Origin: Thermoplasmata archaeon
GTDB lineage: Archaea; Thermoplasmatota; Thermoplasmata; Thermoplasmatales; Thermoplasmataceae
DNA length: 64,000 nucleotides
Direction of reading: 5' to 3'
Assembly (NCBI GenBank): GCA_015520045.1
Contig: WAQW01000003.1
Span: 42,101 to 106,100, forward strand
The notes under the pieces were generated by a model. That model made no database searches. It was not told where the DNA came from and worked only from the letters and a program-made list of their open reading frames with translations. A program made the position numbers and the translations under genes. This document shows positions 52,921 through 62,711 of this stretch, in pieces; positions within the stretch are counted from its first letter, which is position 1; each line of letters starts with the position of its first letter.

Positions 52921-53337
52921 GATATTTTTGCCTTTGAGGTTTTGAATGTAACGGGCATAAAGAAAGAGGGATCGGATATTCAACCACAAATCGTTTACGG
53001 TCTACCTTTCAGTTGGGGCACTTCACTGAATATGAAGCTAGAGATGTGACCGAGAGAGCAATTTATTTTGATCTAAATATACATCACGGATGTGTTCAAA
53101 ATGTGGATACAGGAATAACAACAACAGAAATGGATTTTAAATAGGCTGCAAACATTGCAATTTCGAACCTCTTCTGATCTTAATGCCCCAGGAACCGTCG
53201 AGGTACCCGGTAAATCCATATACTTCAGGATGCGATCAAGCAACCAATCGTTGCTTTCCATGAGCGCATACCTATGGGCACGTTGGTAGCAACAGGCTCC
53301 AACCCTTCAGGCGGAGTGGTTGACAAGTTTAAATAAA
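52921..53337 (+). pseudogene. TnpB (IS200/IS605-type) C-terminal remnant
   Basis: Frame-by-frame: VTGIKKEG...; FQLGHFTEYEARDVTERAIYFD; YTSRMCSKCGYRNNNNRNGF*IGCKHCNFE; SDLNA in another frame; several frameshifts and an in-frame TAA at 53138. Confidence 0.8.
53328..53337 (+). promoter_or_regulatory. TATA box of tRNA-Arg (candidate)
   Basis: TTTAAATAAA about 25-30 bp upstream of the mature tRNA 5' end. Confidence 0.45.
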
Positions 53338-53359
53338 TCGCTGCTCTTCACTGAATTAT

Positions 53360-53434
53360 GGGCGCGTGGCCAAGCCAGGATATGGCAACAGCCTCCTAAG
53401 CTGTAGATCGAGGGTTCGAATCCCTCCGCGCCCG
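53360..53434 (+). tRNA. tRNA-Arg (CCT)
   Basis: GGGCGCG/CGCGCCC acceptor stem; anticodon stem-loop ACAGC-CTCCTAA-GCTGT; GGGTTCGAATCCC T-arm. Confidence 0.92.
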
Positions 53435-53550
53435 TGATAGCTTTTCCCTTTTTGAAGGAAATGCAGAAATTTTCAGTGTGTTACATTGTAAGATGCCCTC
53501 TTGCCGGATGATACAGAAAGGGTTAAAAGCGCTACCCTCATAAGTAGAGC

Positions 53551-54021
53551 ATGAAGTGGGTGACAAGAGAAAGGGCGAAGGTTGATAGGATTGCGTGCCC
53601 GTGGCTGATCAGCAGGTTTGTTGATCCTGACGCAGAGTTCCTGTTTGTTCCTGAGGGAAAGGTGCTTGAGGTTGCAAAATCTGAGGACGCCATACCATTT
53701 GATATGCCAGGCGCTTAATTGTACCACTATCAGGAAAACTGAGAGTATAGATGCGCATTTGATGCCATAATAAGAAAGTACGGGCTCACCGATCCAGCGC
53801 TACTGGATCTCGCGGAGATCGTGAGGACTGCGGACACAAATCAAGCAGTTCCAAGGCCAGAGGGTGCTGGACTTGAGGCCATGGCGCTGGGTTTCAGAGA
53901 AAAAGCCAGAGGTTACCTGGATAATATGAGAATGCAATTTCCCGCATATGATGCATTCTATGAATATTGCAAGCTAAAGGTGGAAGATAAGGGGAAACTT
54001 GAGCACAGCGTTTCCGGATAA
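53551..54021 (+). pseudogene. chromate resistance protein ChrB C-terminal-like, interrupted by two in-frame stops
   Basis: Single frame MKWVTRERAKVDRIACPWLISRFVDPDAEFLFVP...IPFDMPGA*LYHYQEN*EYRCAFDAIIRKYGLTDPALLDLAEIVRTADT... Confidence 0.85.
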
Positions 54022-54313
54022 AGGTTCCACTCAGAACACTGATTTTTCTTTGTTGGTTGGCTTCCGGTACAGATCACGAATGATCCGGTGTTATCTCCAT
54101 GGAAACCGCCCTCCTCAAGATGTTCCATCTGTTTAAGAGAAAAATCGTCTCATTCCATAATGAATGAACCTCTGGATTCTAACAGTGTGTTAGCAATAAG
54201 ATGATAGACAGAACCTGAGTTTACCTATAATGTGCATAGAACTCCTCAATAGATGAAGAAGTTACATCCTTAAAAGACCATACGGGGAGTGAATAGGTTC
54301 CATGGAAATGTAC

Positions 54314-55054
54314 CTACTCTGCTCTGGGCGCCAGCAGAAACTCCCCTGTCATGTTCCCATCCTGCCCAAATTCAAAGGAGATGACAAGAGGATAATCATT
54401 CTTAAAACTCAACTTTATCTCTTCTGCTGTAGACAGTGATTTTATCAACTTCAACAGATATTCGAGAGGATATGAACAGCTCACCTCCTCGGCACAACTG
54501 ATATCACTTATCATATCCTTCTGAAGAACGAGTTCAGATTCCTCGGAATCTGATAGTGATCTGGCACTGAACTGGTCCGGTTTGAGTGTGAGTCTGATTG
54601 AATCAGAAACATCCTCAGCGGCCTTCAAACCCATCTCAAAATACTGTTTTCTGATCACAACATAACTTTCAGATGAGATCTGCGGAACCTTCGGAACGGA
54701 TATGGCCCCATCATCAAGCAACGTTATCTTCTTATTTACGGTGCCTATCTCAAATTCCAGCTTGTCTTTATGTCGTATCGCTGAAATGTGAGTACCTGCT
54801 GTAACGAGACGCATTACCTTCTTCACCCTGTCGAGATCAATGGCCATCTGTTCCTCACCGCTGATCTGATAGTCATTGAAGGCTTCTCGTGGTACTTCAA
54901 GATTAACCATCGCCACGTGAGCCGGATCAACTGCCTTAACCCGCAGACCATTTTGTTCAAAAACGAATTTTGCCTCTGTCACGACCGTTCCCAACAAATC
55001 TATGATCTCCTTCAGGTTCTTTACTGATATATTAAATGACGTCATGCTAATCAC
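54314..55054 (-). CDS. pcn: DNA polymerase sliding clamp (PCNA)
   Basis: NGLRVKAVDPAHVAMVNLEVP; C-terminal FEFGQDGNMTGEFLLAPR. Confidence 0.95.
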   Translation of the reverse strand: MISMTSFNISVKNLKEIIDLLGTVVTEAKFVFEQNGLRVKAVDPAHVAMVNLEVPREAFNDYQISGEEQMAIDLDRVKKVMRLVTAGTHISAIRHKDKLEFEIGTVNKKITLLDDGAISVPKVPQISSESYVVIRKQYFEMGLKAAEDVSDSIRLTLKPDQFSARSLSDSEESELVLQKDMISDISCAEEVSCSYPLEYLLKLIKSLSTAEEIKLSFKNDYPLVISFEFGQDGNMTGEFLLAPRAE

Positions 55055-55364
55055 TCGGGAATGGATGATCGGCTGAAACCTAAATAAGCCTTTTGATCGT
55101 CTCGGCCGATATCCTTCCCGGGAAATTCATCAGGTTGTGCATCGATAGCGATTAAGACCATATGTGTTTCTCAGCATAGCACAGAAACAGGTACAGCACC
55201 GAACTTATGATCATCTGTTTGCCCGGGAATGTTTCACTGATCATTTCTATGGGTTGATTAGCCTTGTGCCCCTGCAGAAGTAAGGCGCACCAGGAAAGAG
55301 TAACGTTTCAGAAACATGTTTAGGGGTTTTATAAATGTATAGAAAAAATAAGAAAATTAGGGCT

Positions 55365-57569
55365 TTAGAGTGATCCGTAATAATCTTCGTTGTATGGTTC
55401 CGGCTTCAGCCCCTTTCTCTTTCGTATTTCTCTTACAACCTCAGGCTGAAGTTCAGGGGGCACCTTGACATAACCAGCGTTCTCAGAACTCCAGAGAACT
55501 TTTCCTGCCGTAGCGCTCCGTATAGCTGATGCAAAACCAAACATACCAGCCACCGGGACTCTGGCTGTCAGTACAACCTCTTCCCCCTCCTGCTTCATGT
55601 CCTCGATAACACCCCTTCTCTGCTGAATTTCATTGGTTACTGAACCCATGATCTCTTGAGGAACGTTCACGAAGACTTTCTGGATGGGTTCCATAAGAAT
55701 TCTCTTGGCCTGGCACATTGCTCCATAGATAGAGTTACGGCCAGCGGGAATAACCTGAGCTGGTCCTCTGTGAATGCTATCCTCGTGCAACTTGGCATCC
55801 GAGAGTTTCACCTTTACTCCATAGACCTTTTCATTTGCAAGGGGTCCTCTGTTCATAACCTCCACAAATGAATCTATGAGAAGCTCCATTGTTTCATCGA
55901 GATACTGAATTCCCTTTGTTACATCAAAGAAGATGTTCATACCCTCTACAGCCTCAAGACCTTTGGCCTCATCTCTGGGAATACCACTCTTCACCAGCTT
56001 CTCAACGATCGTCTTCTTATCTTTGAATCTTCGGCCCTGAGGGACCTCTCCATTTTTAATCAGATCTATAACGCCCTGTTCCAGAGGTTCCACCTCGAAG
56101 TAAAACCTGTTATGCTTGTTAGGAGACTTCCCCTCGAAAGGCCCACCATGGTGGGATACGGTTTCGCGATAAACGACCAGAGGTTTACTCGAACTTACTT
56201 CAACCTTGTAATCGTGCTCGATCCTGTAGAGGGTGATTTCCAGATGCAGTTCACCCATCCCTGAGATAAGATGTTCACCTGTTTCCTGATTTATTTCAAC
56301 CTGTATTGAAGGATCGGCTTTCGAAATGCTACGGAGCACATCTATCAGTTTTGGAAGATCAGAAGTATGTTTGGCCTCAATTGCGAGAGTTACCACAGGA
56401 TCTGTATAGTGAACCATGGGCTCGAATGGCTCCATATTGGGCACCTCGGACACCGTGGAACCTGCCTTGGCGGCTTTCAGTCCTATGATGGCTGCAATGT
56501 TACCGGCAGAGATTTCACCTATCTGGATCCTGTCGGGACCAACCATCATTGATAGAACCTGCACTTTGTATTTATTGCTTCCCTGGTCGGAGATGTACAC
56601 CTCGCTACCCTTTCTAAGCGTTCCACTGAAAACTCTGCCAACAGCGATCTCCCCGGCATGGCTGTCGATGATGATTTTTGTAACCATGAGAGTTGCAGGG
56701 CCATTGTGATCGCAGGCCAGCATGGCCTTCCCCACATCGGTCGAAAGATCGCCTCTCCATATCTGAGGGATTCTGTAACTCTGAGCAGTCTTGGGATCTG
56801 GAAGGTGCTTCACAACCATATCCAGCACGATGCGATGCAACTGCGCTTTCCTGGAAAGTTCTTTCTGCTTTCCATTCTTGACATACTCAACAATATCCCT
56901 GAAATTCATCTTGCTGTGCTGCATGGCCGGAATTGATATCGCCCAGTTGTTATATGCAGAACCAAATGCAACACGGCCATCTTGAACGGATACAAGCCAC
57001 TCCTTAGCGAATTCCTTTGGAGCATATTTCGAAACAAGCTTGTTCACATCAACGATGACTTTCTGAAATCTGGACTGCATCTCTTCCGGGTTCAGCCTCA
57101 ACTCATTGATGAGCCTGTCCACCTTATTTATGAACAGAACCGGTTTCACCCGCTCCTTGAGAGCCTGCCTTATGACGGTTTCTGTTTGAGGCATGACACC
57201 CTCAACGGAATCCACAACAACAACAACACCGTCAACGGCCCTCATTGCCCGGGTGACATCTCCTCCAAAGTCAACGTGCCCGGGGGTATCTATCAGATTT
57301 ATCAGATAATGATCGTCATCAAATGGATGCACCATGGATGCTACAGCAGAATTTATGGTGATCCCCCTGGCCTGCTCCTGCTCATCATAATCTAGGAGGA
57401 GTTGTTTGCCAGCAAGTTCTTCACTCATCATTCCGGCTCCGGCGATAAGGTTGTCCGAAAGGGTTGTTTTACCGTGATCAATGTGCGCGGCAATACCGAT
57501 GTTTCTTATCTTATCCGGGTTATTTATAATACTCTTCGCTTTCTCGATGTTATCTTCTTTTCTGCCCAT
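55365..57569 (-). CDS. fusA: translation elongation factor EF-2
   Basis: IRNIGIAAHIDHGKTTLSDNLIAGAG; RGITINSAVASM; LIDTPGHVDFGGDVTRAMRAVDG. Confidence 0.97.
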   Translation of the reverse strand: MGRKEDNIEKAKSIINNPDKIRNIGIAAHIDHGKTTLSDNLIAGAGMMSEELAGKQLLLDYDEQEQARGITINSAVASMVHPFDDDHYLINLIDTPGHVDFGGDVTRAMRAVDGVVVVVDSVEGVMPQTETVIRQALKERVKPVLFINKVDRLINELRLNPEEMQSRFQKVIVDVNKLVSKYAPKEFAKEWLVSVQDGRVAFGSAYNNWAISIPAMQHSKMNFRDIVEYVKNGKQKELSRKAQLHRIVLDMVVKHLPDPKTAQSYRIPQIWRGDLSTDVGKAMLACDHNGPATLMVTKIIIDSHAGEIAVGRVFSGTLRKGSEVYISDQGSNKYKVQVLSMMVGPDRIQIGEISAGNIAAIIGLKAAKAGSTVSEVPNMEPFEPMVHYTDPVVTLAIEAKHTSDLPKLIDVLRSISKADPSIQVEINQETGEHLISGMGELHLEITLYRIEHDYKVEVSSSKPLVVYRETVSHHGGPFEGKSPNKHNRFYFEVEPLEQGVIDLIKNGEVPQGRRFKDKKTIVEKLVKSGIPRDEAKGLEAVEGMNIFFDVTKGIQYLDETMELLIDSFVEVMNRGPLANEKVYGVKVKLSDAKLHEDSIHRGPAQVIPAGRNSIYGAMCQAKRILMEPIQKVFVNVPQEIMGSVTNEIQQRRGVIEDMKQEGEEVVLTARVPVAGMFGFASAIRSATAGKVLWSSENAGYVKVPPELQPEVVREIRKRKGLKPEPYNEDYYGSL

Positions 57570-57590
57570 AATATTTCCTCTTTGCAGGGC

Positions 57591-57905
57591 TTAGCTTCGT
57601 ATCTGAATCTCTATCTGTACACCATCTGGTATTGGAATACGCATGAGCTGTCTGAGGGTCCTTTCATCAGCGTCAACATCTATGAGGCGTTTGTGTATTC
57701 TCATCTCCCATCTATCCCAGGTGGATGAGCCCTCTCCATCAGGGCTCTTTCTTACTGGAACAACGAGCTTCTTCGTTGGGAGTGGAACCGGCCCGTGAAT
57801 CTCAACGCCGGTTCTGCCTGCGATCTCTTTGATTTCATGACATACCTCGTCGACTATGCTATGTTCTCTGCCACTCAGTGAGATCCTTGCCCTGTATGAA
57901 GCCAT
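57591..57905 (-). CDS. rps10: 30S ribosomal protein S10
   Basis: [54 protein letters not shown]. Confidence 0.96.
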   Translation of the reverse strand: MASYRARISLSGREHSIVDEVCHEIKEIAGRTGVEIHGPVPLPTKKLVVPVRKSPDGEGSSTWDRWEMRIHKRLIDVDADERTLRQLMRIPIPDGVQIEIQIRS

Positions 57906-57914
57906 TGTTTCACC

Positions 57915-59189
57915 TTACTTCTTTTCGAGATCAATACAGGTTCCTGCTGCAACAGTTTGCCCCATATCTCTGATGGCAAATTTACCCATCTGTGGAATTT
58001 CCGATACCTTCTCAATCACCACGGGTCTGTCGGGCACAACCTTAACGACTGCAACGTTCCCCTTTTCTATGTAGGCGGGATTTTCCTCCAGTACGGTTCC
58101 ATCCCTCGGATTTATCTTCTTGAGAATCTTTTCAAACCTGCAGGCTATCTGTGCCGTGTGAATGTGAAACACAGGTTTGTAACCGTTGGCTATGGCACTG
58201 GGATGGTTGAGAACAACTATCTGTGCTGTAAAGGATTTTACAACAGTAGGAGGAGATGAGACACTTCCACACACATCTCCCCTCTTTATCTCATTCCTTG
58301 CTATTCCCCGTACATTGAATCCTATGTTGTCACCCGGCTCGGCTTTCGTCATGCTCTCGTGGTGCATTTCAATAGATTTTACCTCACCAGACTTATCTGC
58401 AGGCTGGAAGACCACCTTATCCCCCACCTTGAGCACTCCCGTTTCGATCCTGCCAACTGGCACAGTTCCAATACCGGTTATTGAATAGACGTCCTGAATT
58501 GGGAGTCTAAGGGGCTTATCAATAGGCTTTTCAGGAACCTTCAGACTGTTAAGGGCTTCCAGAACAGTGGGACCCTTATACCAGGGCATATTCGGGCTGT
58601 TCTTTGTTACGTTATCGCCTTTATAACCGCTGGTTGGGATAATTGGGGTGTCTTTATATCCAAGAGCGCCCAGGAACTTTACAACTTCCGCCTTTACCTC
58701 ATTGAACCGCTTCTCACTGTATGGTGGCTGGGTAGAATCCATCTTGTTGGCAAGAACAATAAGTTGCCTGACCCCGAGGATACGTGCGAGGTTTGCATGC
58801 TCCCTTGTCTGGGCCATAATGCCCTCTCCCTCCTTGAAAGAAATAACAAGAAGGGCGGCATCTGCCTGGCTGGTTCCGGTTATCATGTTCTTGACAAAAT
58901 CTCTGTGACCAGGAGCATCTATTATAGTGAAGTAATATTTATCTGTCTCAAATTTTCTATGAGCTACATCTATTGTAACTCCACGCTCCCTCTCTTCCTT
59001 AAGGCGATCCATTACCCAGGCAAACTCAAAGGTTGCCTTTCCCTTTTCTGTTGCCTGTTTTCTGTACTCCTCAATAATATGAGGCGGGATCTCCCCATGC
59101 TCAAACATCAACCGTCCTACGAACGTTGACTTGCCGTGATCCACGTGTCCGATTACTACCAGATTAATGTGTGGTTTTTGACTTGCCAT
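57915..59189 (-). CDS. tuf: translation elongation factor EF-1 alpha
   Basis: [58 protein letters not shown]. Confidence 0.97.
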   Translation of the reverse strand: MASQKPHINLVVIGHVDHGKSTFVGRLMFEHGEIPPHIIEEYRKQATEKGKATFEFAWVMDRLKEERERGVTIDVAHRKFETDKYYFTIIDAPGHRDFVKNMITGTSQADAALLVISFKEGEGIMAQTREHANLARILGVRQLIVLANKMDSTQPPYSEKRFNEVKAEVVKFLGALGYKDTPIIPTSGYKGDNVTKNSPNMPWYKGPTVLEALNSLKVPEKPIDKPLRLPIQDVYSITGIGTVPVGRIETGVLKVGDKVVFQPADKSGEVKSIEMHHESMTKAEPGDNIGFNVRGIARNEIKRGDVCGSVSSPPTVVKSFTAQIVVLNHPSAIANGYKPVFHIHTAQIACRFEKILKKINPRDGTVLEENPAYIEKGNVAVVKVVPDRPVVIEKVSEIPQMGKFAIRDMGQTVAAGTCIDLEKK

Positions 59190-59609
59190 AGTATCACCAT
59201 CAATAGCTATCCCACATGGTAACCTTATATAAGGATTTTCTCAAATAAGATCGGGTAACAGAAACAGCATTTCGGAGATGGGGCGTTTCTATTATTCCTT
59301 ACCAGTATGTATGCGCATATAACATTTCGGCATTCGGACGTTATTGCTTTCCTTTAGACCACCAGTAATTAGACCTGCAAAATCTCCTTCGCTGATAATA
59401 GAGAGGAATGCTATTAAGATATGTTGATACTTTACCGGATGAATTCCTGACACGCTGCAAACCATTTACTTTTTTCATGTATGCTGTTTAATCCAATGAA
59501 TTAGCACCTCATCTTCAATTTAGCCTGAAAAGGTCCCTGCATGAAGACACTGAGGGCTGAAAAAACATTTAAGGTGATAACCCGGAAAAAGTGAAATTGA
59601 GTTGTCAAA

Positions 59610-60422
59610 ATGAGATACAAATTTAATCGATCAAGTGTATCCTCACCTATGGTCTTGAAAGGTGTGTATGTTATTCCCCATGGAGATGAGATTATTGACC
59701 TTCCCAGTGATGGAAGCAGAAAGATACGGAAGGAGATAGAGAGGATAGCAAGGGAGGATAGTTCGGAGACGTTGATCATCATCAGCCCCCATGGTCTCCG
59801 GTTGAGAAGATATATTTCTCTAATAAACACCGAACGTCTGTTTTCAGTTGTGAAGACAGAAAAATATGAACTGAAAAATATCTACGAAACAGACAGGAAA
59901 CTTGCCTCCGCCATACTGGACGAAGAGAAAGATTATGTAGAGGAGGTTCAGTTCGTAACATCCAGTGGTGATCTTTCATCCTTTCCCGTAGATTTCGGAA
60001 CAGCTATTCCCTTGGTTTTCTTCGGAAAAAGAAAAGTGATCGCGATGGGTCAGCTGAGAACCAACAACAGAACCTTTCTGGAGAGATTTGGGGAGAATCT
60101 CGCAAAGTTGGCTCAGAACTATCCTGGCGACATCAGCATTATATTGAGTGCTGATCAAGCTCATGCCCACAGCACAGATGGCCCTTATGGGTACTCAGAA
60201 AAAGCCAAAGAGTATGATTCCATCATCGCAGATATTATTGAAACTTCACGTTATGATCGTTTAAGCATCATATCAGACGAGTTTATAGCTGATGCCAAGC
60301 CCGATAGCTACTGGAATATGCTAATCCTGAAAGGGATCGTTGAACAGACAAACATAAAGATGAAACTTTTGTATTACTACGTTGAGCGGTATTTTGGAAT
60401 GCTTGCAGCGAGAAATGATTGA
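59610..60422 (+). CDS. LigB/class III extradiol dioxygenase-like protein
   Basis: IIISPHGLRL; VDFGTAIPLVFFG; IILSADQAHAHSTDGPYGYS. Confidence 0.75.
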   Translation: MRYKFNRSSVSSPMVLKGVYVIPHGDEIIDLPSDGSRKIRKEIERIAREDSSETLIIISPHGLRLRRYISLINTERLFSVVKTEKYELKNIYETDRKLASAILDEEKDYVEEVQFVTSSGDLSSFPVDFGTAIPLVFFGKRKVIAMGQLRTNNRTFLERFGENLAKLAQNYPGDISIILSADQAHAHSTDGPYGYSEKAKEYDSIIADIIETSRYDRLSIISDEFIADAKPDSYWNMLILKGIVEQTNIKMKLLYYYVERYFGMLAARND

Positions 60423-60427
60423 TTCAA

Positions 60428-61390
60428 TCATTTCCTGTAATCGTAGAATCCAATACCCACCTTCTTTCCCAGCCTTCCTGCATCTACGAGTTTTTTGAGT
60501 AAGACTGATGGTCGGTATTTCTGATCGCCGTAATCATTCATAAGAATGTTCTGAACGTTAAGAACTATATCTAGACCAACCATGTCTGAAAGCTCAAGTG
60601 GGCCCATGGGAAAACCGGCACCGAATTTCATAGCTTTGTCAATATCTTCTTTCGAAGCGATCCCCTCATCCAGGATTTGAATGGCCTCATTCATCACAGG
60701 AACAAGGATCCTGTTTACAACGAACCCGGGAACCTCCTTTACCTTTATGGGAACCATGCTTCCCCTATGATTCTTCAGTCCTGAGATGAATGCGTAAGTT
60801 TCTTCCACCGTTTTGTCAGAAGTCTGCAGGGCAGGGACTATTTCCACCAGCGGTAGGGTATATGGCGGGTTAAAAAAGTGTGTAACTATCACATTTTCAG
60901 GATGTTTCGCGTTGACTGCAAGTGAAGTTATACTCAGTGATGATGTGTTCGAAGCAAGGATAGCCTCATCATCCAAGAATTCGGATACAGACTTGAAGGT
61001 CTCCTTCTTTATGGCCTCATTTTCAAATACAGCCTCGATGACGATGTCGCATCCATTAAAATCAGACCATTTATCCGTCTGAGTAATGTGAGATAATGTG
61101 GTTTCAACTTCAGAAGTTGGAAACGTTGGTGCCAGAGTCTTTTTAATAACATTTTTCTGCTCCTCGGTGAGTTTCACTCCAAGTTTCTCAATTCGGGAAA
61201 TTTCCTTTTCGGCTCTCTTCTCCTGATAGCCAGCATTCTGCTCCAGTATACGCCTTATTCTTTCCACTCCTTTTGCTGTAACGTTAAGGTTGATATCTTT
61301 GATAACTACATCAAGACCATTAAAGGCCAAAACCTCTGCAATAGCGGCACCCATATTACCTGCTCCAATAACACCAGCTTTCTTTATCAT
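60428..61390 (-). CDS. 3-hydroxyacyl-CoA dehydrogenase
   Basis: KKAGVIGAGNMGAAIAEVLAFNGLDVVIKDIN; VTHFFNPPYTLPLVEIVP; FGAGFPMGPLELSDMVGLD. Confidence 0.95.
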   Translation of the reverse strand: MIKKAGVIGAGNMGAAIAEVLAFNGLDVVIKDINLNVTAKGVERIRRILEQNAGYQEKRAEKEISRIEKLGVKLTEEQKNVIKKTLAPTFPTSEVETTLSHITQTDKWSDFNGCDIVIEAVFENEAIKKETFKSVSEFLDDEAILASNTSSLSITSLAVNAKHPENVIVTHFFNPPYTLPLVEIVPALQTSDKTVEETYAFISGLKNHRGSMVPIKVKEVPGFVVNRILVPVMNEAIQILDEGIASKEDIDKAMKFGAGFPMGPLELSDMVGLDIVLNVQNILMNDYGDQKYRPSVLLKKLVDAGRLGKKVGIGFYDYRK

Positions 61391-61912
61391 AACAGATCAT
61401 TTCAAATCCGCTAATTTAGTTTTGGGACACTGTTAAATGTTAGCGATGATGGGAAGAGGATTTGTGTCAACGATAATAGCTTGGAATTTAAATTCAAATT
61501 TTCGATACGACTTATACTTGAGCAGACACTCCCCCTGTAGTGGTGTGTCTATAGAAAGTAACTTTTCTAGAACATTTTCTGACCATCCTGGCATTTATAA
61601 CATCCTCTTAAATCTGTCAGAGACGATTTCTCATTAGCCTCCGCTACTCTCAGGCATATTCCTCGTGACACTCTTCTGACTCTCACCACCACTAAACTCG
61701 GATGTTATAATCTTAAGTTATAATGTCGATATTATGGATGTGTAAAGGTAAATGAGGCTTACGTGGAGAAGGTTTTCCAGATTACGGAGGTATTCCTATA
61801 AAACCAAACATTCATCGGATGAGAAACATTTAAAATTCCCGTGGATCATATCGCTCGCTATCCCTACGCGAGATGCTTGGAATCATCATTCTTTGGAGAT
61901 CTGGCAAAATAA

Positions 61913-62314
61913 TTAGTTTTTTTTGTTAGCTGAACTATATGCCAAATAATTCGTAAAGAAAATTACAGCACTCACTACTAACAAAACAATTAAAACCTTC
62001 GTTATTACTGGATGTCTCACCCCAAACACTGGCTTCACTTTCAATACAATAAAATACACGTATACTGAAACTAAATAAAGCGCTCCTCCCACCACAACAC
62101 CTATGCTAACCAAATGATATGCAAAACTAAATAAAAGACTATAAGTATGTGAGGAATTGGAATATATTATACTCTGCATCATAAACCCGAATAATCCTAA
62201 AATCGTAGAAAAGATAAACACTTTAGTTGCTTTCCAGGTCTCTTCTTCATAATAACTTCTACTGGTTGCAATACTCATCGCTTCCTCTTCCGTAAGATGC
62301 CATCTTTCAAACAT
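61913..62314 (-). CDS. AT-rich four-TM-like membrane protein, unknown
   Basis: 133-aa hydrophobic ORF of visibly lower GC than its neighbours. Confidence 0.5.
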   Translation of the reverse strand: MFERWHLTEEEAMSIATSRSYYEEETWKATKVFIFSTILGLFGFMMQSIIYSNSSHTYSLLFSFAYHLVSIGVVVGGALYLVSVYVYFIVLKVKPVFGVRHPVITKVLIVLLVVSAVIFFTNYLAYSSANKKN

Positions 62315-62556
62315 CTATTCCCCACCTTTTTCATTTTTCTTTATAAGTCCCTATGCCCTTACTTTAATTTATCTATGAAATATAAAACCTCAGTCATGGA
62401 AAATAAATAAAATTCGCTCTCGTGTATTCCAAACCATCTCAGAATAAATACCCCACACATCTTTTCATTGGAAGGGATTATTAAAGGTTTTAATATGTCA
62501 TGAAAAAAGTTCTTTTGACCACGTTGACATGGTGATTATTGCAAGATATACGGAGA

Positions 62557-62607
62557 GGTGGTCGAACCATTTCCTGACCCGAGAGGTCGCCAATGAGATT
62601 GACCACC
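62557..62607 (+). ncRNA. candidate guide-loop hairpin of an IS110 bridge RNA
   Basis: GGTGGTC(62557-62563)/GACCACC(62601-62607) outer stem, inner TGACC/GGTCG stem, about 11-nt loop strands on each side; lies upstream of the IS110 transposase. Confidence 0.4.
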
Positions 62608-62711
62608 CTTCGCCTTTTCATGGTAGAATGAAACAGGGGTGAATAGAAGAATGTCGAGTTATCTCTGACTTTAAACTCTCACACACCACACAGGAGGTGG
62701 TTGTAATATAT

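Noticed and set aside
53551-54021. TGA/TAA in the ChrB-like gene as recoded codons (selenocysteine/pyrrolysine)
   Set aside because: One stop is TAA, no SECIS-like or recoding element was seen, and neither site is a typical recoded residue; nonsense decay is simpler.
53360-54300. tRNA-Arg as an integrase att site with a downstream partial tRNA repeat
   Set aside because: No second copy of GGTTCGAATCCCTCCGCGCCC and no integrase gene found nearby.
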